From positions 62,001-126,000 of IMG/VR virus record IMGVR_UViG_3300025881_000006: DNA of 64,000 bases. One strand, 5' to 3'. This DNA is from a virus. A program made the translations under genes and the position numbers. The notes under the pieces are model-generated. The model ran no database searches. It was not told the DNA's origin and saw nothing but the letters and a program-made list of their open reading frames with translations. Below, piece after piece: positions 35,466 to 43,601 of the stretch (positions are counted from its first letter, which is position 1; every line of letters starts with the position of its first letter).

Positions 35466-36590
35466 ATGGCATATAAAGGTAAGCACCTCAAGATGGCATC
35501 CATATCGGATATTCACTTAGGACATAGTAACACTCCTACAGTGGATGTGATTGCACGTCTTAGGGAAACCTTTAGAGATTGTGATGAAACGGGTGAATTG
35601 GATATCATCTGGCTGGCTGGGGATATATTTGATAAGTTATTATTCTTTCCAGATAACAATGTACATGAGTTGCAGTTGTGGATAAATGATTTCTTACGGA
35701 TGTGTAGTAAGCGAGATATCGTAGTACGTGTATTAGAAGGTACACCATCTCATGATAGGGGGCAGGGTAAACACTTTGTAACTATAAATTCACTAGGTGG
35801 GCACAACGTCGACTTAAAATACGTAGACACGTTAAGTATTGAATACATAAAACGATTTGACATCAACGTACTTTATGTTCCCGACGAATGGGACCATGAC
35901 CCTAATGTAACGTGGGAAAGTGTTTGTGGGTTGTTACAACAGCACGGATTGGATAAGGTAGACTATGCTATTATGCACGGTCAGTTCGAGTATCATTTAC
36001 CTGAACATCTTAAATTGCCTTCACATGAATCCAAGCGTTACCTTAGTATTGTTAAACGCTATATCTTCATTGGACACATTCATCTTACTTCTATTGTAGA
36101 AAGAATACTGACTGCTGGAAGCTTTGATAGGATATGTCATAACGAGGAAGGACCTAAGGGTCATTTTAGAGTTCAAGTATCCGACGACGGTAAACATGAT
36201 AAGATTACATTCGTTGAGAACAAACAGGCTACTAAATACATTACAATAAACTGTATGGAAGTGAGCATTGAAGGTGTGTGGGAACGTCTAGCTGAGTATA
36301 AAGAATATCCAGCCAATAGTCACTTTAGATTACAGTGCACTAAAGACAGTGAGATACGTCACTCGATGTCAGAGGTTAAAGAACGATATCCTCTTTTCCA
36401 TTGGAAGCTTAAAATAACCGCACAGGAGACGGATGGTCAAACTGCTACTACAGGACTTGTGGATAAGTTTGTAGCAACTGAAATATCCCCCGGGAATATC
36501 TGTGCATTGGTCCAAGAAAAACTAAACGCTCAAGAGTTAGATAGTCGTGTATTACAACGTACTATGTTACTGCTTGATAAGGTAATTTAA
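35466..36590 (+). CDS. Mre11/SbcD-type metallophosphoesterase nuclease
   Basis: 374 residues, AAGGA upstream. All calcineurin-like metal motifs are present in order: SDIHLGH near residue 14, LAGDIFD near 51, a GTPSHDRG motif in place of GNHD, IMHGQF near 178, and FIGHIH near 205. These coordinate two metal ions in Mre11/SbcD and T4 gp47 nucleases. It would process DNA ends in phage recombination. No SbcC/Rad50 partner is recognisable in the window. The C-terminal third, after the phosphoesterase fold, is unassigned. Confidence 0.85.
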   Translation: MAYKGKHLKMASISDIHLGHSNTPTVDVIARLRETFRDCDETGELDIIWLAGDIFDKLLFFPDNNVHELQLWINDFLRMCSKRDIVVRVLEGTPSHDRGQGKHFVTINSLGGHNVDLKYVDTLSIEYIKRFDINVLYVPDEWDHDPNVTWESVCGLLQQHGLDKVDYAIMHGQFEYHLPEHLKLPSHESKRYLSIVKRYIFIGHIHLTSIVERILTAGSFDRICHNEEGPKGHFRVQVSDDGKHDKITFVENKQATKYITINCMEVSIEGVWERLAEYKEYPANSHFRLQCTKDSEIRHSMSEVKERYPLFHWKLKITAQETDGQTATTGLVDKFVATEISPGNICALVQEKLNAQELDSRVLQRTMLLLDKVI

Positions 36591-36591
36591 G

Positions 36592-37149
36592 ATGTTAACA
36601 TTAGAACAACGTATTCAATACGCTATAATAAAAACAATAGTTCAATCTCACAGCTTTATAAGAAAAGATGCTGCGCAGATAAAAGAAATGTTACACGAGT
36701 GGGGAGTCCACCCCTACAAAGACATCTCTAAGGTACCAGAAGGTCCAGTTAGAACCATAAAAGAAGCAATGCCTGACAATGCAGCTTTAAACGCATTAAT
36801 TCAAAAGGCAGTGCAGTATACCAAAGGTGGTTATTCGTTTAGGAGTAACGTCTTTGAAGAGGAGATAGTGCCAAGCGAAGAGTTACGCTTAGTATTGTCA
36901 GATGTTTTAAGGAAAGGCGAGGTGTATGACTTCTTTGATATCATTAGAAGGTACCCGCCGGGTGTAACCCATAAAGGATGTTGGGATTGCAACAGCCCTC
37001 TAGTTGGGGGAACCAGTCTACCATTTGATATACTTTGGTTCTTAATCGGACCCAGTGTACGGATGCGACAGGGTAAACTATGTCAGCCGTGTATAGAGAA
37101 TCGCACGAGGGCCATAACCGAAGGTAAGGGATATGCAATTAAAACGTGA
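36592..37149 (+). CDS. Unknown zinc-binding protein
   Basis: 185 residues, two bases after the nuclease gene. The C-terminal third has two Cys pairs, CWDC and CQPC, separated by about 30 residues: a likely treble-clef or ribbon zinc site. The N-terminal part is helical. It overlaps the next gene by 17 bases. A DNA-transaction role is suggested by the neighbours. Confidence 0.6.
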   Translation: MLTLEQRIQYAIIKTIVQSHSFIRKDAAQIKEMLHEWGVHPYKDISKVPEGPVRTIKEAMPDNAALNALIQKAVQYTKGGYSFRSNVFEEEIVPSEELRLVLSDVLRKGEVYDFFDIIRRYPPGVTHKGCWDCNSPLVGGTSLPFDILWFLIGPSVRMRQGKLCQPCIENRTRAITEGKGYAIKT

Positions 37150-37942
37150 ATTAGGGGAGTTTGGTGTTTCTATTGGAACATCTGTAGCCCTAGAAGAAGG
37201 CTTAGTGCCTTTGGATAAATATCCACAGCAGATTTGGATAAACGTCAAAACGATATATCGTAATCTCTACAGTGCTCTTTCTGAGAACGATACTTATAAC
37301 CATCCGATGATATTAGAAGACTTAGTAGAAGAACTATCCCTGATTGATACCGCTATTGTAGGTATTACTAGTGGGAAGATGGACACTGTCTTTTATTTAC
37401 CATCGTACAAATCTCTAGCAAAGCTTTTTCCTAAGGCTTTAATAAAGAAACCTAAGACACCCATTCAGTTAACGTATAGCGTGACCATGGATGATGTGTT
37501 GGAAGAATTCCTAAAGGGCAAGTATACTGACTTTAGGTTGGTACAGTGTGATTGTGCTGTACCGGGTGAGGATAAAGATAGTTTAATGATAACTCATTAC
37601 CCTGTTGATATTCTATCTAAACCAAACTTCTCTCGATTAGCCTTACTGGAAAGTCATACTGGTAAGATAAAGAAAGAGAATGCGTGGAATAGTAAACTTA
37701 CCTCAGGTAAACAATTACTTAGAATACCTTTTAATGTGCTAACATTACAAGTATTTGGAGACCAAGCAACTCACTTTAATTCAATGCCGCATCGGGTTAA
37801 GCAAGACTTAATTGTACTGGCCGATGAGCGTAAATGGAACAGTCTTACCACTAGAGATAAGATAGTTAGTGACTTGCAATACGTTAAAACACCCCAGCAC
37901 ATCCAACTCTACAAGTCTTTACTGGCGTGCCGTGTAAGATAA
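37133..37942 (+). CDS. Unknown protein in the recombination/replication run
   Basis: 269 residues starting inside the end of the zinc protein, with AAGGG upstream. No domain recognised; a block GDQATHFNSMPHRVKQDLI near residue 205 looks conserved-type because of its Asp/His/Arg content. It lies between a nuclease operon and a nucleic-acid-binding protein. Confidence 0.55.
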   Translation: MQLKRELGEFGVSIGTSVALEEGLVPLDKYPQQIWINVKTIYRNLYSALSENDTYNHPMILEDLVEELSLIDTAIVGITSGKMDTVFYLPSYKSLAKLFPKALIKKPKTPIQLTYSVTMDDVLEEFLKGKYTDFRLVQCDCAVPGEDKDSLMITHYPVDILSKPNFSRLALLESHTGKIKKENAWNSKLTSGKQLLRIPFNVLTLQVFGDQATHFNSMPHRVKQDLIVLADERKWNSLTTRDKIVSDLQYVKTPQHIQLYKSLLACRVR

Positions 37943-37994
37943 TACAGCAAACTGTTATTACATGTAGACTACAACTAAAAATTGGAGAAGTACC

Positions 37995-38681
37995 GTGAGC
38001 GATTTCAGACCACCCCCTCGTAAAAAGAACGCGTTAGATGAAGGTAAGCTTAAGATTATAGGCGAACCTCAGAACGGTTCTAAGCGTAGACCGACCCTTG
38101 GTTGGAGTATCGTAAAGAATCATCCTCGTATCGACGTTTGGACTAACATTGATGGCGACAAGAACAATGGTAATATTCGCGCAGCAATGGATAGCCCTAC
38201 ATTCTTTGTACTGCTAACATTCTTAAAGCAAGCAATCGAAGCAGAACCCGGCTTTAAACAAGCTGTTGAAAACATGGGTTATACTTGGTTTCAGAATAAA
38301 CGCTCTGAAGAAACTAAAGTACTTTCTACCACTCACATCGGCAAAGACAAAAACGGTATTGTTTACATCTCTGTAGTTGCTCATGACCGTCCTAAAATTA
38401 AGTTCGATTTCCGTTCTGGTATTTATCATAAGCTGCGTAATGCAGATGGTTCTGATTTTACTAAAGAGCAAGACTCCATAGCTTACGCTAGTGCGTACCT
38501 TGGTCTACTATCCGGATTAGTTCCAGCAGTACTTGAAGGTGAGTACGTGGAGCCACCCCCTAGAGACATGAATGGTACTGGTGGCAATGGCGGCGGCGGT
38601 TGGAAAGGTAATAACAACAATAATAGTCAGGCACCTAAAGCAGCTGCTAGTAATGACTTTGATGACGACATTCCATTTTAA
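37995..38681 (+). CDS. Nucleic-acid-binding protein with bacterial SSB-type C-terminal tail
   Basis: 228 residues from a GTG with GGAG seven bases upstream. The folded part has strands and a helix (MDSPTFFVLLTFLKQAIE, GIVYISVVAHDRPKIKFDF). It is followed by a Gly/Asn-rich linker and ends DFDDDIPF, which is the C-terminal peptide of Escherichia coli SSB that recruits replication proteins. It is therefore a likely single-stranded DNA-binding protein. By position, just before the gp68-like gene, it is also where I would expect ChmC, the RNA-binding protein of the nuclear shell; the fold is compatible with either. The terminator at 38728 closes the unit. Confidence 0.65.
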   Translation: MSDFRPPPRKKNALDEGKLKIIGEPQNGSKRRPTLGWSIVKNHPRIDVWTNIDGDKNNGNIRAAMDSPTFFVLLTFLKQAIEAEPGFKQAVENMGYTWFQNKRSEETKVLSTTHIGKDKNGIVYISVVAHDRPKIKFDFRSGIYHKLRNADGSDFTKEQDSIAYASAYLGLLSGLVPAVLEGEYVEPPPRDMNGTGGNGGGGWKGNNNNNSQAPKAAASNDFDDDIPF

Positions 38682-38727
38682 TTAGTCATCTATAATAATA
38701 ATAAATCAGTCCTTTACCGGACTCTTC

Positions 38728-38755
38728 GGTAGGTCCGTATGGACCTACCTTTTAT
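38728..38755 (+). terminator. Terminator with TTTTATGAC tail
   Basis: GGTAGGTCC pairs perfectly with GGACCTACC around GTAT, followed by TTTTATGACATTC, a diverged form of the usual tail. Confidence 0.8.
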
Positions 38756-38775
38756 GACATTCGACGTCAATACAC

Positions 38776-38801
38776 ACCTACATTATCAGCACGTATACAA
38801 T
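38776..38801 (+). promoter_or_regulatory. Phage promoter motif
   Basis: ACCTACATTATCAGCACG then TATACAATAA, just before the gene at 38823. A consensus copy. Confidence 0.65.
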
Positions 38802-38822
38802 AAATAAGGTGCAATAGTATCC

Positions 38823-40373
38823 ATGAAACTAATACCCTCCCAATTCAATAACAAAGCTGTGACCGCCGTAAAGGTTGAACATGGCTCTCAGAATATAGAA
38901 TGGTCAATTGGTCTATATGACCGTGCGACACTTAAACGCAAGGAGAATCTGTTTGACAATGCAAACCTTTATCTCTCTACATTAGATAAAGATACACACG
39001 CTAGAATCTGGAACGTGTATAAAGATATCTTTGATTCATTGGAAACGGTAGATAATACCGAAGTATTGCAGCGTATGGTAACTGAATCAGTAAGTGACCT
39101 ATATGCAATACTAGATGTAGACAACTTACGTTACTGGTCAAGTATGCATGGTCAGTACACCTATCCACCTAATCTTGCTGACGACTATGGTCCTAAACAT
39201 ACTAAGGAATTAACCTACCTTAGAAAAGACTATACTGGTTTACTATTCTTATCTACTGCACTGAGATTCATGGTGCCTATATGGGGAGAGTTTATTAAGC
39301 GTTACAAGGGTATAACGGGTACTGTATACAAAGAATACCTAGGTGCGATGATATTGGGACAATCAGAACTATTTACTTCACCTGAAGTAGAACGGTTACA
39401 CGAGTACATTGTAGCTACAATTGGTTCTGGTAAGATTACACCTACAGCTATTCATGGTGGATTAGGCAGTGCCGACCAACCTGATTGGTTACTATCGCTT
39501 ACTCTAATTCGTAGATTGGCAATAGCAGAAAGCTTTGATGCAGAACCTTCTATTATCTCTAGTATCTATAACTTCCTAACCAGTAACATTGAAAATATGG
39601 ATAAGAAGTTTGGACAAGGTAATAAAGTGTTGGATAAGCATCCGCCAAATGGTGGTGGTGATATTGAGGATAACTCTTCAGTGGCTGAAAACTACCGTGT
39701 TAATCAAATGGTATCTGATGCACCTGCTATCATTAACAGTGTATATGTAGAAGATGTAAAACGTTTAGCATGGTTAATAGAGCCTGACCTGCCAGAGTCA
39801 TTATTGAATGCTTGTGTGAATAAGCTAATCAAAGACTCGTCATTAGAGATAGAACCCTTTAGGATAAACCTAGTGGGGGTAATAGTAAGAGAACATATAT
39901 CAATACGTTCCTTACATTCTCTAGATTACGTGACACTACTTCGGTTAATCGGATTAACACAAGCCATCTTGTACTTTCATGAGTACGTAGACTTGGCACA
40001 GCTTATTACTGCACGTGGGAAGGACCCAGACCTTTCAGTAATAAGAAGTAACATGATGGGCTCGGAATCCCGCTCAAGGCTCTCTAAAGAGCATACAGAG
40101 GCTCTGAATCTATTGTATCCATACTACAGGCAAATTGGTCGTAGTACTGAGCGTAATAAGAACGATAACGTAGGTATTCAGTTTATCGAATCTTTTAATC
40201 GCGATACGTTAACGAGAGAGTGGTATTATCAATCTCCTGTTCAGATACTTGAACGAGGTGTAGGTAACGGCAAGCCATTCTTCATTCCAACTAACCTTAA
40301 GAATATCTTAGCTGGCTTAATCTTAGATAAGTTAGGCAGTAAAGAACCCGAAGAAACCGTTCAAACGGTATAA
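38823..40373 (+). CDS. Candidate fifth subunit of the non-virion RNA polymerase (phiKZ gp68-like)
   Basis: 516 residues, mostly helical, with no similarity to cellular polymerase subunits that I can see. Its size fits my memory of phiKZ gp68 (about 520), and it stands between the beta' N and beta C genes just ahead of a gp69-like gene, the phiKZ order. gp68 is essential for promoter recognition by that enzyme. It has a consensus promoter motif. The assignment is by position and length only. Confidence 0.5.
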   Translation: MKLIPSQFNNKAVTAVKVEHGSQNIEWSIGLYDRATLKRKENLFDNANLYLSTLDKDTHARIWNVYKDIFDSLETVDNTEVLQRMVTESVSDLYAILDVDNLRYWSSMHGQYTYPPNLADDYGPKHTKELTYLRKDYTGLLFLSTALRFMVPIWGEFIKRYKGITGTVYKEYLGAMILGQSELFTSPEVERLHEYIVATIGSGKITPTAIHGGLGSADQPDWLLSLTLIRRLAIAESFDAEPSIISSIYNFLTSNIENMDKKFGQGNKVLDKHPPNGGGDIEDNSSVAENYRVNQMVSDAPAIINSVYVEDVKRLAWLIEPDLPESLLNACVNKLIKDSSLEIEPFRINLVGVIVREHISIRSLHSLDYVTLLRLIGLTQAILYFHEYVDLAQLITARGKDPDLSVIRSNMMGSESRSRLSKEHTEALNLLYPYYRQIGRSTERNKNDNVGIQFIESFNRDTLTREWYYQSPVQILERGVGNGKPFFIPTNLKNILAGLILDKLGSKEPEETVQTV

Positions 40374-40409
40374 ACCCCTTACGACAAATATACAAAGAAG
40401 AGGCGCATT

Positions 40410-41864
40410 ATGAATACTGGCGGCAAAATGATTATTAACAAGATGATTATGTACGAAATGGGTACGTATAACTCATTAGCCATCCGTCCTTACCAGTCAC
40501 ATCTGGACATGGATAGTATTAAACACTTTAACGAGTTAACCCATGGTGGTACTAATCTTACTACTACTAACTTAAGTGGTATAGCGGGAAGTATCATCAG
40601 ACCTTCGGGTCAGTCAATTGGTGAAGTGTCAATGTCTAATGGTTGGGACACACCTAGATTTGCATTCATGATGCAGGTGGAGTTGGAAATCATGGGCGTT
40701 AAATCCCATCAGGTGCTAACAGGTTATACTGACCACGTGGGTTTTAGTTACCACAGTGAATCGTTTGACCCTAACATGATACTGCACTTTAATACCAGCA
40801 TCCTGTTACGTTCACACATGATGTCAGGTGCCAATGGTAGGTATCAACAAACGACTGTGCAGAATGCATCTCACATCCTTACAGGTATCCCTACTAAGGA
40901 TAGAAATGTATATGGTGGCACTCAAGGTGCAAGTCCTACTGTAAGTATGCGACCTGAAGATGTCTTTAGTCGTATCGGTACACCGATGATAATGGAATCT
41001 AGTTACGCTGATGCTATTGATACGCGTGTAGATTTCTCACTAGGTGCTAAGAAGTCAAGACGTTCTAACGCTTCTGCACCACAGTACCTATCAAGTGTAT
41101 TAACAGCACATACCACAGCACAGCGTCAAAGTGATATTTCTTACGATGATGATAGTGAGATTGCTGGACGTGCTAAGGGGATGGTTAAAGAAGATACTTT
41201 TGCTGCTGACTCGTTCTTGAATTCATTTTCACAGAACGGAACAATACGTGAAGGGGCTACTTTAGCATGGAGTGAGTTGACTTACACCAACCCACACGTT
41301 TCTGACTTGTGCGTGGTAGTACGACGTAGAGCAGGTGCTCCTGTGCATCAAGCAGGTAGTACTGAAGGTTGGCATGGTTCTACTATAGAAACTATTGCAG
41401 CGACTATTATATCACATGCAGTACCAGCACTCATGTTAGACTTGATGTTAACAACGGTGCATTTTACGGCTACTAACAGTACTATTGACGGACAGTATGC
41501 CATTTCTATTAACCATGTAGAAACCTTTGCCAGTGGCATTGACCCTACACCTTACGTCCAACGCTTTATTGATAAAGTGAGATATGAATTACTTGATGAC
41601 ATATCTAAACGTAATCAAATGTCATTCAGTATAGATGTTAAATGCGATGCAATAGGTGAAAGCTTTATTCGTGTTTCATTAAATGGACAACCTGAGATAG
41701 ACTACATGATGCCGTCTTTCTGCGATGCGTTATCTGCACCCGTTATTGCAGGTGGTATTGATAACCTAATAACAGTGGCATCCGACCTTAATAGCCTTAC
41801 GAGTAATCTTGATTACACAGCAGGCAGTACGGATATCTCTTCCCTTATAGCTTCAGGAGTATAA
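40410..41864 (+). CDS. Candidate nuclear import factor (phiKZ gp69-like, PicA/Imp1)
   Basis: 484 residues, AGAGG upstream. A strand-rich N-terminal region with many Ser/Thr/Gly, a disordered basic stretch near residue 215 (KKSRRSNAS), and a C-terminal alpha/beta part. It follows the gp68-like gene, where phiKZ gp69 stands; as I recall that protein (PicA or Imp1) is needed to bring chosen phage proteins into the nucleus. I saw no motif that proves this; a virion protein is the alternative. Confidence 0.45.
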   Translation: MNTGGKMIINKMIMYEMGTYNSLAIRPYQSHLDMDSIKHFNELTHGGTNLTTTNLSGIAGSIIRPSGQSIGEVSMSNGWDTPRFAFMMQVELEIMGVKSHQVLTGYTDHVGFSYHSESFDPNMILHFNTSILLRSHMMSGANGRYQQTTVQNASHILTGIPTKDRNVYGGTQGASPTVSMRPEDVFSRIGTPMIMESSYADAIDTRVDFSLGAKKSRRSNASAPQYLSSVLTAHTTAQRQSDISYDDDSEIAGRAKGMVKEDTFAADSFLNSFSQNGTIREGATLAWSELTYTNPHVSDLCVVVRRRAGAPVHQAGSTEGWHGSTIETIAATIISHAVPALMLDLMLTTVHFTATNSTIDGQYAISINHVETFASGIDPTPYVQRFIDKVRYELLDDISKRNQMSFSIDVKCDAIGESFIRVSLNGQPEIDYMMPSFCDALSAPVIAGGIDNLITVASDLNSLTSNLDYTAGSTDISSLIASGV

Positions 41865-41867
41865 AAC

Positions 41868-43100
41868 ATGAACCGACTTACAACCCTGTATAAAGACATA
41901 CTAGAATCAGCAGGCTTATCTGTAGATAATGATTCAGTGGTATGTTTGCCGACACCGGCTGAGGACGTACCAACTATCATTGATGGTAAGTTCTTAGTAT
42001 TGCCAACCGATGACATCTTGCGTAATCCTAATTGGGAAGACACAATTGCATTCCATCCACTATCTGAAAACGTTGTACGTGGCGAAAGTGAAGTGTTAAA
42101 GAAATTGCGTGAGATACTACTGACTCGCGCTACTAATGTACTGACCGAAGTAACCTCTCAGTTAATTCATATTGCCAGTAACACTAGTATGCATAAGTCT
42201 TTATCGCCTACACAAAGTGAGTTTCTTTCTCACTTGCCGGAAGCTGATAAAAAGATGGTTGATACGTATCTTAAGATGATTGCTTCAAGTAGTCCAGTTG
42301 GTGCTAACCGTTTCATCAGTATGTATTTGAAGCGTGGTGGTACTCATGACGGTGTTAAGTATAACCGTCTTTGCGTAGTAGACCTGCCTGTACTTAATGC
42401 AGATGAAGATGAAAGAAGTATATTTGGGGTGAAGATGCGAATCAAAGACTTATCGTCTATTCGTGACCTCATCACTTATACACTACCGGGTGATTATACT
42501 TGTGGTTCTAAATCACAAACAGCACCTTACTTTCAAGCATTACTAATGTCTTACATCGCATTAATGGAAGACTTAAACAAAGTAGTTAAGTTGTTTAAGA
42601 AGATATTCCAAAATGGCGACGATTTGATTACTGACCTTAGTTGGAAAGCAGAAATCACATGTCTTTCAGATATGCGTGATCTCATTCCTATCTTAGATGG
42701 TAACCAAGGTACTGCTGTTAAAGGTGCTACTGAAGAGCCTAAAGAAGTAGAGTTAAAACCTGCAACGCGCACGGTACAGCGTACAGCGGGTAATAGTCAA
42801 GTACAACGTCCAGTTGCCAACCAACCTGCTCCTGTTACTAAAAGTAATGATGGAACAATTAGCTGGCAGGACATACAGCGTACTACTCAACCTCAAGGTC
42901 AGTATCCTCCACAACCAGCGTATGCACGTGGGTATCATCAGCCAGCTCCAGTTGATCCTAACGGCGGTACTTCAGCAGGTCGTGCTCGTGTACAACAATC
43001 TCAGTATCATGGTGGATACCAGCAACGGCCCCAACAGCAGTATGGTGGTTACGGTGGTAATTACAATCCTCATCAAGGCGGTGGGTTTACACCAGTATAG
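41868..43100 (+). CDS. Unknown protein with Gln/Gly/Tyr-rich disordered tail (phiKZ gp70 position)
   Basis: 410 residues, GGAG upstream, three bases after the previous gene. The first about 290 residues are helical and folded; the last about 120 are Gln, Pro, Gly and Tyr rich (QQRPQQQYGGYGGNYN), like low-complexity tails of RNA-binding proteins that form condensates. A role linked to the import factor or shell is plausible from the operon. Confidence 0.55.
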   Translation: MNRLTTLYKDILESAGLSVDNDSVVCLPTPAEDVPTIIDGKFLVLPTDDILRNPNWEDTIAFHPLSENVVRGESEVLKKLREILLTRATNVLTEVTSQLIHIASNTSMHKSLSPTQSEFLSHLPEADKKMVDTYLKMIASSSPVGANRFISMYLKRGGTHDGVKYNRLCVVDLPVLNADEDERSIFGVKMRIKDLSSIRDLITYTLPGDYTCGSKSQTAPYFQALLMSYIALMEDLNKVVKLFKKIFQNGDDLITDLSWKAEITCLSDMRDLIPILDGNQGTAVKGATEEPKEVELKPATRTVQRTAGNSQVQRPVANQPAPVTKSNDGTISWQDIQRTTQPQGQYPPQPAYARGYHQPAPVDPNGGTSAGRARVQQSQYHGGYQQRPQQQYGGYGGNYNPHQGGGFTPV

Positions 43101-43105
43101 TCATG

Positions 43106-43145
43106 ACGGCATAGAAGAGTAGGTAGCCCCTACTCTTCTTTTTTT
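43106..43145. terminator. Bidirectional-type terminator
   Basis: ACGGCATA on the 5' side (43106-43113), then AGAAGAGTAGG paired with CCTACTCTTCT around TAGCC, then seven T and GTGCC. It lies between convergent genes. Confidence 0.8.
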
Positions 43146-43177
43146 GTGCCTTTATACTGTCAAATAATACATAAAAC

Positions 43178-43516
43178 CTAGATACTATGGTTAGCGAGAA
43201 ATACTTGCGTTAGCCTATCTATTTCGTTTACTGATGGCATGATGATGGTGTTATTACCGTCATATTCGTTGGGTTGTTTCAGTCCATTGACAGCCATTAC
43301 AATCCAGTGATATTTAGGTAGGACATCTAACTCTAAAAGTAGTCCGTAAAAGTCACCTAGTTGTCTATTGGCACTTTGTTCGCTCACGGCAATCTCTTGT
43401 GAATCAGTAGAAGTACGTAGTTGTTCGATATGCTGCCCTATCATGATGCGGTACTTATCGTTATAGTAAACGTCTTCGCCCCGTTGCTTTGCCAAGGACT
43501 GTATTGATAATGCCAT
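43178..43516 (-). CDS. Unknown small protein
   Basis: 112 residues from ATG 43516, preceded by AGGAAGGA; an in-frame start at 43609 would cross the promoter and start of the divergent gene. Charged helical first half, then LLLELDVLPKYHWIVMAV. The only minus-strand gene within the RNA polymerase block. Function unknown. Confidence 0.55.
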   Translation of the reverse strand: MALSIQSLAKQRGEDVYYNDKYRIMIGQHIEQLRTSTDSQEIAVSEQSANRQLGDFYGLLLELDVLPKYHWIVMAVNGLKQPNEYDGNNTIIMPSVNEIDRLTQVFLANHSI

Positions 43517-43546
43517 AATATTCCTTCCTACTCCAATAAGCTTCAA

Positions 43547-43574
43547 ACCTACATTATTCAGGTAGTACAATACC
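43547..43574 (+). promoter_or_regulatory. Phage promoter motif for the beta C gene
   Basis: ACCTACATTATTCAGG then TAGTACAATACC, about 30 bases before the ATG at 43602. A consensus copy. Confidence 0.65.
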
Positions 43575-43601
43575 CTAACAATAACATAGGATACAATATA
43601 C

